Positions 55,006 through 64,000 of a DNA stretch of 64,000 bases are shown piece after piece; position 1 is the first letter of the stretch; each line of letters starts with the position of its first letter. Origin of the DNA: Beroe forskalii (lineage: Eukaryota; Ctenophora; Nuda; Beroida; Beroidae); assembly GCA_011033025.1 (NCBI GenBank), contig WFMF01000019.1:186001-250000 (forward strand). The letters run 5' to 3'. Below the pieces are notes generated by a model. That model had not been told where the DNA came from, did no database searches, and saw only the letters and a list, made by a program, of their open reading frames with translations. Made by a program: the position numbers and the translations under genes.

Positions 55006-55854
55006 TCGTACAAGGTTTTTTATGTGCTTTAAAGATGGATCTATTGGTTATCTAACTGCTCTAAGCCAATAAAGTAGTATTACAAAGTAAACACTAAACA
55101 ACAAATTCTGAATCCGAATCGCCGTATCCAAATTATAGCTTTATAGTCGAATTTAGTAGTTGGTATCAGTAATATTGCATATGGACGAAATAGTTTACTT
55201 ATTTGGAAATCTTTAAACTGCTGCTAATGATGATAAAGGTACTTTTATTACTCAAAAGTTTATTATGATCGACCTAAGACATGACAATATCAATTCTTTT
55301 CATGGCTAGAGAAAATAGCTAGAGATACAAATAGCGAACGGTGAAAATACAATCTAAAATCAAATTGCCTAAAAAATAAAATCCCGACAATTGTACCTGA
55401 TTTAGCACCTTGAATTCACACCAACACATAGATTTCACACGTATTGTAACGCTGCGCGGCAACCTGTCCTGCCCAAGTGACGTCATCGCGCTGAAATCTA
55501 TAAACCGCAATAACTCGCGAACTAATTGAGGTAGAGACATGGGGGTTTCACCATTTTAAAACGTGAAGTGTGAGAAATCATAAAATCATAATTTTTTGCA
55601 TGCTGTTGGAAGTCGATTCTATAGTAGACTACCCCTTTAAACATTTTACTAGCCAAATAGGTCAGCTTTGTTGGTGATGATAGTAGAGAGATCTGTAACG
55701 GTGTCAGTGCATTGTACTAAAGTACTGACTTAAAACATTTAAAACCAGATTCAGTATTTAAGTGATGAAACGCCGACTTACTATGATCAAGTATAGCTAA
55801 AAATCACGTGCTTATATAACAGTTCTACATCTTTGGTGCAATTTTATCAACATA
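55006..55854. other. Spacer, no gene recognised
   Basis: AT-rich. It includes a conserved-looking TCAGCGCGATGACGTCACTT segment on the minus strand near 55475-55497, probably a dispersed repeat. No exon was found. Confidence 0.4.
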
Positions 55855-58800
55855 TCAGGTCCCACGAGTACAACTTCTACATCTGAAGACTAACTCTGGA
55901 TATGCACTGGGGTAGCAGAGGCCGCAGAGCCACTGGTTGCACCCTCTACAGAGTAACCATTCATTTTCCTGGCCTTGCCACCCGTACTGGCCATTGCATT
56001 CGGGGCAAAACCATGAATTCTCTTTGTCATCCTTCTTTTGCTGAAAGGTAGGTATCTCTAAAGTAAGCAATTAAATTTTGCACCGTGGATAACAATGCTT
56101 TCATTGTTATAACTGGAAGTTGTTGCATTTTATCGTTTGAAATATTTATCGTCGCCTACGAATCAAAAGGTGATAAAAAAAACCTAGTTTTGAGATTATC
56201 GGGGGAAAAATAAAATAAAATAAAATAAAATAAAATAAAATAAAATAAAATAAAATAAAATAAAATAAAATAAAATAAAATAAAATAAAAATAAAAATAA
56301 AATAAAATAAAATAAAATAAAAATAAAATAAAATAAAATAAAATAAAATAAAATAAAATAAAATAAAATAAAATAAAATAAAATAAAATAAAATAAAATA
56401 AAATAAAATAAAATAAAATAAAATAAAATAAATAAAATAAAATAAAATAAAATAAAATAAAATAAAATAAAATAAAATAAAATAAAATAAAATAAAATAA
56501 AATAAAATAAAATAAAATAAAATAAAATAAAATAAAATAAAATAAAATAAAGTAAAATAAAATAAAATAAAATAAAATAAAATAAAATAAAATAAAATAA
56601 AATAAAATAAAATAAAATAAAATAAAATAAAATAAATATTTCTATTCAATGTATCCGTCTATGTACTTTCATTGCATAATTTCACAATTAATTAATATGT
56701 TTCAAAATACTTAGAAAAGGAAGTAACTCGAGTTATCACCTTTTGATTCGTATGTGACGATATAACGATATAACGACTGAGCGGTCTTAGAACTTAAAAC
56801 ACACCTTTTTTGAGATCTTATTCTTGTTCTTGGGCTTTCTGGATTTACTGGTCTGAAATTTAAATTATAAGAATATAAGGTAGGTACAATTTTTATAGAC
56901 ACCAGTTATTGCTATGATTAGAAAGGATCAATGAATCTTCCATGATAAATACTACTGCATGTCAGTACTGGATGCTATATTATGACTAACTAGTGCTAAG
57001 CATCTGACAATCAGGCTTATGATAGCACATTGAATGTGATTAACTCTTCTTTGATAGTCTATTATTTCGATTGAACTTATGATTTATTAATGAGCCAGCT
57101 TGCTATAAATCTTTCGCCTAGGTACTACTCTGTTGTGTGGAGATATGTTAAAATATAAAAGCTTCTTATTTTTGTAAGAAAAGTATGATTTTTCACATAC
57201 TGCTGGGGTGAGTCGTGTCTTCTGTTTGACTGAGTTATCCTGATTCTCTTGGTCAGACTGTTCCTGCTCTTCTACTGACCGGTCGGGTTCTTCAGTGTTG
57301 TCCGCGGGTGTGCTTTTCTTCTGTTTGTGTCCAACACAATCCGTGGCTGATCGGACTAAATTCTCCTTTTCCTGCTTCACCGGTTTGTCTCCTACCTCGT
57401 GCTTAAGCTTCGCGTCTTTAAGCCTCCTATAAAAACGCTTGTGTACCTTTTTCGGTGACTCCGCAAAGTTCTCATCAACCTTTTGTTGATATAGCCCAAC
57501 CAGTATGATAGCAGTAGCGCATCCTGCTTCTTTTGCTTGTCCAAATTTGTAATGGCGTCTACCAACCGTTAGGGAGTGACATGCTGCTTGAGCTATCATC
57601 GTTTCGAGCTGCAGATAAAATGTGGGTTTAAAACTTACAACAAAGCCTACTTACAACAAAGCCTACTCATTGCACAAATGTATATCAAAAGTTACAAATG
57701 ATACGATAGGTCCAATGTCCATTGGGCTTCACTCCTTGTATTGCAACATTCAAGCAAAATTCATTAAAAGTTAGACATATAATAACCTGTGAATCGTTCT
57801 TCTCGATTTTTGACAATAGTGTCCATACAGACATTCTCAAAATCGTACTGGTCAAATCTTGCCTGTAGTCATCGTTATTTTCCTTGAGTCCTTCCACTCC
57901 TGCTCTAACCTGCGGTAATTACGTTAAAAGGCACGTCATTAACGCCCATCAATGGCTAGTGCTAACAATTGGTGGGCATATTCCATAAAAGAATATATAC
58001 ATAATATGCTCTCATTAAAAGGAAATACCCGGTTCACCAAAATCGGTCAACCGGGCGTTTTCATAAGGCGGAAAATGTGTGCTTGTTGTGTACAGGGTGT
58101 GTATTGTGTACAGCGTTCAACTACTATAGTACTTTAGAGGCTCAAACTCACCGCAGAAATATGATTTAGAGCACTAGGCTCAGCTTCACTTCGCCTCACC
58201 TCGCACTCTAAATCATTTAAATGTCTCCTGCTGCGCTGTCGACATTTAAATCTTATATAATATATAAGATTTAAATGTCGACAGCGCAGCAGGAGACATT
58301 TAAATGATTTAGAGTGCGAGGTGAGGCGAAGTGAAGCTGAGCCTAGTGCTCTAAATCATATTTCTAAACATATTATATATATATATATAAACTTTACAAC
58401 ACTACTTTATACAATCAAATTTGAGTATGATCCTTAGAAGATGTAATTTATCGAAGTTCCAGATCTCCGCGGTAATAAAAAAGACTGGCCAGGGTATATA
58501 TTAGAGGAACGAGTGTCACAGGGTGATATAATATAGATATAATAATATATAGCATGATAATTGGGAGCAAATTTGGAAAGCCGAGATGTCAAGAACGGGA
58601 AATGGTAGAGCCATGATCGAGGTCAGGTTTTGTTTATCTAAGATGGGAAAATGTTATAGGCTATAAGAGAAGTTCTGGTGACGTCATTTTCACGTCACTA
58701 TGACGTCATCAACTTAGCGAAATTTTATTGCTTTTTTAGCGAGAATAGGCCATCTTTATGCGCATTTTTCACCAAGAAGGAATGGAGATAGCTCAAAAAT

Positions 58801-60188
58801 GTTGAAAAATCGTTAGTTGGAAATTTAAAGAGCTTTCAGAAAATCATACGGATCATTGGGCTATCTCGATTTTTCATCGAGATATACACGATTTTCTAAG
58901 GTACGGTGAAAAATCAATTTCAAAATTTTAGGAGAAAAACTTAAACGAGTGATATGTCAAGAACATCAGCTTATCTTGAGATGAGACCGGTCAAAGTATG
59001 TTGTACTAAGGCGGAATTGTCTTATAGGCTATATGGGAAGTTGGTTTGAGCTTATTTGGGTGCTGTGATGACGTCATCAAAATCGCGTAAAACCACTAAA
59101 ATAGCGTATTTTGTGATAGAACGCTATTTTGCGCTACTTTTACATCTCCAACTCATAGAGTTTTCATCGGATTATGTGGGTCAGAATAACGGGGGTCCGA
59201 ATAACGGGGGTCCGAATATCGGGGGTCCGAATAACGGGGGTCCGAATAACGGGGGTCCGAGTAACGGGGGTCCGAATAACGGGGGTCCGAATAACGGGGG
59301 TCCGAATATCGGGGGTCCGAGTAACGGGGGTCCGAATAACGGGGGTCCGAATAACGGGGGTCCGAATAACGGGGAAATATACGATGGACTAGTGAAGCAC
59401 GTGAGTTCACGCGGACGTTTTGTAGAAATTAGGGGATTTGAAGAAATTGATATTTACGCAGGATTTTCGACTTGATTATGTTGAAATGAGTTTAAATACG
59501 ACTAATGCACATGAAATTAGATCTGGTTGCCATATTTTAGCACGTGAGTACACACGGACGTTTTGTAGAAATTAGGGGATTTGAAGAAATTGATATTTAC
59601 ACGGGATTTTCGACTTGGTTACGTTGAAATGAGTTCAAATACGACTTATGCACGTGAAATTAGATCTGGTTGCTATATTTAAGCACGTGAGTACACACGG
59701 ACGTTTTGTAGAAATTAAGACATATATCAATTCTAGTAATTTCAAGTTAGAATAACTTAGTTTTGGACTTCCTCAGGGTGATTTATGTGGGTTAGACTTG
59801 CGTGTGGGCTAGTAACGAGGGTTCGGACTACGTGAGGGCAAGTTACGTGGGTCGAAACTGCCTTTGGGCAAGTAACATGGGTTCAAACTACATACATCTG
59901 TCAAGATATCACCACCAAAACCGTTGGACGGTTGGTCTAGTAACCCCCGCGGGTTTGGATGTGACAACGGAACCTGAAAAGAGACAAAATGGGCTGGTCA
60001 CATCCAAACCAGCGGGGGGTTACTAGACCAACCGTCCAACGGTTTTGGTGGTGTATATATATATATATATATAAACTTAACAACACTACTAATTACAATC
60101 AAATTTGAGAGTTTATGATACAATGCTTTTAAAGATTACGAGACGTTAGCAACATTCATTTCGTATCATTGTGTTAAAGAAAGTTAAG

Positions 60189-60266
<78 letters not shown>

Positions 60267-63200
60267 TGCTTTCGTAGGCCATTATATTGTCTGCAAGTTC
60301 GTCTTACTCCTCTAAAGTACATATAGAACTATCATGATCTTAATAATATCTACTTATTAATATCTACCAACTGTCATTATTTTATCATTGATTACTGATT
60401 ATGTCATTAATGATTTAAACGGTAAACTCACCAGTCTGTAGGCATGGTTTGAACCAACTGTATTACCGTTTTCGCTTGCCCATATTTGGCCTCCTGCCTT
60501 CTGAATCCTTTCTTGGAATACCTGATGCAAATTTAAATATCCATATTATAATTAGAAAACTCGTCAATAAATATTAGAAACTCGTGAAATGATTAAAGTT
60601 CGAGGATTTTTGCAATCTGTAAAGTACATTTATTTTTTACAAAGTGATTGCTTTATATGTAGGATATAGAATGAGTCGAAATATGGAGCCAGTCTATTGA
60701 GTGGTATCAAGTCGAGAAATGTCTTAAGGTCGAGTGGTGCCAATCATTGTCAACCAGTGTTGGCAGTCTGTTTAGTTGTGCTGGTTTCTTGAGAGTTGTC
60801 TCAGAGTTGTGCTTTTTCTTGAGAGTTGTTCTCTGCCTCTATACAAAACATCGCGATCTGTTTATAGCTCCATTAAGAAGCATAATTATGTGTTTGAAGG
60901 AGGCCTGGTTCTCGAACGACAAATTACCTACCTCAACATATAACTTGAGCAGTTCTGCCACTTCTGGTGTTGTGTAAACATAAGGGAATCCCCATTCTGC
61001 CGATGTCTTACACGTTCCAAAAGAAAGACGGCACATCTCTTCATCATACTCGGAAACCTGCATTCGGACACAAATGACGTCATCATTTTCGTCCTTGATC
61101 TCCTCGATCTGTAGAATATAACGATTATCAAATGTACGATTAACAAACGAATGGGAGTGTGATATGGAAAATTGTCACACGAGGCGTCAGCCGAGTTTGA
61201 CAATTTTCGATATCACACGATCCATGAGTTTGTTAATTGTATTATTACCCGACAAAACAGTTTCCCTTCCCACTCGGGTCTGACGACCCTCGTCTGAATT
61301 CAACGTTTTTATAGATTTTCGAGTGCTCCTTCATAAAATCAACAATTTATTTAACGATATTCTGCTCTATTATTCCGCCACTGTACAGTAGTTCTATAAA
61401 GGAGTGATATAGGTATCGATAATTATCACCCTGGAGTTTGAGCCACGGGAGGGTAATAATTAGATATATAGTTGACCTAACAAAATCATCGTCCGTCTGA
61501 TCTCATGGATAATATTTATTCATTCTTAGATATAGCTATATTATATTACATTTTTCTTGGGATATTATAATAAAGACAATTTTTTTGCAAAGCTTCATAG
61601 TTCTGTTAGCTGAGGTGCAATTTTTAATGAAGGTACCACTGTATTTTGCTATTACGTTATATGAAATAACGTAACATGAAATTAAGGTTGAATGATGCTG
61701 CGAGTCCAATAAAACTTCAAAACTTCAGTTGTGTTTAGAAAGACCCTCATTTCAACTAAGAAGGTCCAAGCATTATTTCGTATTGATGAGCAACCAAAGT
61801 TTAATGAACGGATTTTACAAGTCTGCGAGTGAAGTGCTTCAAAGTGCTTTATAATTGGTTACTGGTTACGGTATAATACAACAGTAATTGCAAATGATCC
61901 ATTTGCATGATGAGTGACTGTCATGCTTCACAAAACTAGATGAATGGGGACATAGAATAACAGCAATTTTGAGAACTTACAGAACTGACAGCTTTTTCTG
62001 ACAGTGAGCAGATTTCGCCTGCTCTGCTGGTACGTATAAGAGAACAGCAAACGAACAGTGCACCTCTAATTCTTGTAAATTCTTGTTTGAGAATCTTATC
62101 ATCCTTCTCCAAAAGTATCTCCTTTATTGTTGTTAACTTCGGAGAATATTGGAGCTTTGCTAGCTGAAATGTTACTATTACATTAGGCTTCTCAATATTA
62201 ATTAATATTCATTTATATGCTGGGAAAACCGTTCATTGGACGTTATGTAAATTCACTGTTCATAATAAACATTTATGAATACAGCTCAATAATGCACTGT
62301 TGAGCCGAATTCAGCAACATGCGAGATCTAACATAGCCCATAGAGGTATTTACCTGCTTTCGGTTTTGTATTTTAGCTTCTGTGACATTATGATGCACTG
62401 CTGCCTCTGTCTTGGACTCTTTCAAGAACGGCTTTTTAAAATCTTCCAACTCGAGGTTGAATTTCATCTGATCATTCGAGTTGATAAGATTATGTAAGGC
62501 TAACCACTTCACGTACTGAAAAATGACGAAATTACCAAGATATTAAGGAAATTTATAATTTATATTGTATTTTTGAGAGTTAATAATAGTTCTTCTTCCT
62601 TCCTTTTGTTTCTTTATGTACTTTAGAGGCGTAAGACGAACACGCAGACAATATAGAGCCCTATATAATATTTAAATGACAGCAGCGCAGCTGGAGACAT
62701 TTAAATGATTTAGAGTACGAGGCGAAGGGAAGCTGAGCCGAGTGCTCTAAATCATATTTCTGCGGTGAGTTTGAGCCTCTATAAAGTACTATAGTAGTCG
62801 AACGGTGTACACAAGACACACACTGTACTCTGCAGAAGCTAATAAGCGGGGGGAGATGATAGCAATTTTCAAGGAAAATGTCCAGGCCAGGTACACTTAA
62901 AAAGAACCCTCCCCGTCTAAGCAAATTTTGTAATTTTTATCACATTTAGTGCAAAATTTACTCAGAAATGGTAATTTTTTGTTCTTTTCTCCATATTTTT
63001 TGGCAATAAGTTTGTAAACTTGGCTAAGCGATGGTCTGGCAAGCATCAATCAAAGAAATTTCGATTACTTCATGGGCAAAAACAATTAAGGAGTAAATTC
63101 GTTTCATCAGAAATCCAGGTCCACCCACTTATTTGGCAACCCCCCCGTTAGCACGAAATTCTCCCACCCCAGTACGCTTATTTCAAACCCCCCGCTTGTT

Positions 63201-63923
63201 AGCTTCCACAGAGTACACAACAAGCACACATTACCTTATATGGTACCTAATAAGAAGAATGCTTGTTTACACATAACAAAAAAGCGCATAACTCAGCTGT
63301 TTTTTGAGCAATTTTGATCAAATTTTCAGGATATTACGGGCAAAATATGAACAATATAATCCTGGAGTAGCTAACATTTTTGACCTTCAGAAATTGAGAT
63401 ATGGCAAATAAACCAGTTTTTGTTTTAAAGTTATCGCTTAATAAGTGGCTTTTCGGTTATAACTACGCTTCTGGAGCTCAAAAATGAATCTAAACTTCAC
63501 TGAGATATTGCTTTTATCAAGCTCTAAATATCCTGAAAGTTTCATCAAATTTGCTCGAAAAACCTCGGAGATATGCACATTTTCGTAACGCAAATACAAA
63601 GGTTGCATAGATTTACATTTAATTTTAAATTGCTTTATGTCATAACAAACACATGATATAAAACGTGTGTAGTAACACGACTCTACGCATATAGTACTAC
63701 CCTTTAAATCGGTCAAAACTTGTCGTGAGACTAGGTACTATAGATACAATATAAGTACGTAATATGCAACCGATATTTTTTCACATACCGACTGTAGATT
63801 AGCCATGTAATTCATCACTGTTTTTGCCTTCACGTCCGTGTTAAACGATAAATCTCTGAGTATGTTAACTAGTCCTGACAACGAGACTAATTCTCGGGGG
63901 GTTTGGTCGGGTCTCCTCTCGAG
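55855..63923 (-). CDS. Crypton-like tyrosine recombinase with C-terminal PHD-like finger (5' partial)
   Basis: Visible exons, 5' to 3': 63923-63789, 62515-62354, 62163-61981, 61108-60932, 60521-60432, 57909-57787, 57608-57201, 56852-56805, 56040-55855; 503 residues plus stop. All eight introns are phase 0 with GT-AG ends. An N-terminal helical segment resembles the core-binding part. Catalytic residues: Arg in IRTSRAGEICS, Lys in FGTCKTSAEWG, Arg in TSTILRMSVWT (Thr in place of the box II His), His in AACHSLTVGRRHY and Tyr nine residues later, as in XerD. An acidic, Gln-rich linker follows. The last exon has four CxxC knuckles (CPEC, CRGC, CGLC, CRSC) around WQGQENEWLLC, like a PHD finger with Cys for His. 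It may be a domesticated recombinase or part of a transposon. The 5' end lies beyond 64000. Confidence 0.82.
56206..56636. repeat. (TAAAA)n microsatellite, ~430 bp
   Basis: Nearly pure pentanucleotide array with few interruptions, inside the last intron of the recombinase gene. The long open frame across it on the minus strand is a repeat artefact. Confidence 0.97.
58155..58365. mobile_element. 211 bp near-perfect palindrome
   Basis: The left arm starts AGAAATATGATTTAGAGCAC and the right arm ends with its exact reverse complement; the centre is a TATATAATATATA with almost no loop. GACATTTAAA and GCGCAGCAGGAGACATTT are in both arms. The left flank (58070-58154) continues with ACTATAGTACTTTAGAGGCT. 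A single related arm plus that flank recurs in opposite orientation at 62625-62825, so this is a dispersed element, present here as a hairpin. Confidence 0.9.
59182..59372. repeat. 15-bp G-rich minisatellite
   Basis: About 13 copies of GGGGGTCCGAATAAC with variants ATATC and AGTAAC. Each unit has a five-G run, spaced to permit G-quadruplex structure. Open frames through it are artefacts of the multiple-of-three period. Confidence 0.92.
59396..59720. repeat. ~143 bp tandem repeat, 2.3 copies
   Basis: Copies begin at about 59397, 59540 and 59684, each with GCACGTGAGT, CACACGGACGTTTTGTAGAA and TTTTCGACTTG. The third is truncated. Confidence 0.85.
59910..60053. repeat. Foldback with ~55 bp arms
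   Basis: CACCACCAAAACCGTTGGAC at the left pairs with GTCCAACGGTTTTGGTGGTG at the right, and GGTTTGGATGTGAC with GTCACATCCAAACC, around a ~31 nt loop. An AT dinucleotide run follows. Confidence 0.9.
60185..60263. repeat. (AT)n microsatellite
   Basis: Pure alternating AT of about 75 bp. Confidence 0.97.
61109..61980 (-). other. Recombinase intron with a foldback
   Basis: It contains an inverted repeat at about 61143-61238 (GAGTGTGATATGGAAAATTG against CAATTTTCGATATCACACGA), typical of a small hairpin element. No exon was found. Confidence 0.55.
62516..63788 (-). other. Recombinase intron with second hairpin-family copy
   Basis: The relative of the 58155 palindrome lies at 62625-62825 and shares GGAGACATTTAAATGATTTA, GTGCTCTAAATCATATTTCT and the ACTATAGTA flank. 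The rest (62930-63780) is AT-rich with no exon seen. Confidence 0.6.
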
Positions 63924-64000
63924 CTGAATATTTTAAATTGGTTAAGGACACGTGCCAACGCGATTAATTTTAGCTCATTTTTTCATATTTTCTATATCAA

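Larger units (their letters stand above)
57910..60431 (-). other. Recombinase intron packed with repeats
   Basis: This 2.5 kb intron holds a 211 bp palindrome, a G-rich 15-bp minisatellite, a 143-bp tandem repeat, a foldback at 59910-60053 and an (AT)n tract. No exon was identified inside it. Confidence 0.6.

Noticed and set aside
55319-55540. 73-residue minus-strand frame
   Set aside because: It spans what looks like a dispersed non-coding repeat; no splice partners or family features.
56146-56649. 167-residue Phe/Ile/Leu/Tyr-rich open frame
   Set aside because: It is the translation of the (TAAAA)n array.
59056-59475. 139-residue NNGGP-repeat frame and its antisense partner
   Set aside because: Both arise from the 15-bp minisatellite; no splice or start context supports a gene.
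60432-60521. HAYR in recombinase exon 5 as the box II HxxR
   Set aside because: TSTILR in the next exon has the usual distance to the His and Tyr and matches related recombinases, where box II often lacks His.

Overview
This is animal nuclear DNA, most likely from an aquatic invertebrate. It is AT-rich and gene-poor, has short GT-AG introns, and contains many small inverted-repeat elements and minisatellites. The protein families include a rhodopsin-like GPCR, a LINE, a Maverick/Polinton, a P2X7-tail-like domain and a tyrosine recombinase joined to a PHD-like finger. I cannot name the species from the sequence.

Layout. At 2996-4907 (-) lies a two-exon gene of unknown function with a very acidic C-terminus. 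From about 5 to 36 kb there is no convincing host gene. That stretch holds a diverged ~2.9 kb direct duplication (6552-9506 and 11157-13886), a LINE with endonuclease and reverse transcriptase split by one frameshift (15859-19589), several minisatellites, and scattered copies of a ~90 bp MITE-like family carrying TGACGTCA-like cores. At 36471-38210 (+) are the first three exons of a GPCR (TM1-TM3).

The centrepiece is a complete-looking ~15.6 kb Maverick/Polinton (38670-54229) bounded by 85 bp terminal inverted repeats matching at 81 positions. Rightward genes encode small accessory proteins, a membrane glycoprotein, an RNase-H-like protein of unknown role, two paralogous penton-like proteins, integrase, packaging ATPase, two basic core or internal proteins, a further small basic protein, a major capsid protein candidate and an adenain-like protease. 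The leftward gene encodes a protein-primed family B DNA polymerase. Most rightward genes have a CTAT(A/T)TAA(A/G)-type TATA box shortly before the ATG, and several consecutive genes overlap by ATGA. The polymerase gene is divided into 17 exons whose lengths sum to exactly 1282 codons. The integrase also appears to have one intron. The element sits 459 bp into the intron after GPCR exon 3.

Right of the element is a P2X7 C-terminal (ballast-like) domain with one in-frame stop (54532-55005, +). At 55855-63923 (-), running off the right edge at its 5' end, is a nine-exon gene for a Crypton-like tyrosine recombinase fused to a four-knuckle zinc finger. Every visible intron in it is phase 0. Its introns hold a 211 bp near-perfect palindrome, a (TAAAA)n tract and a G-rich 15-bp minisatellite.
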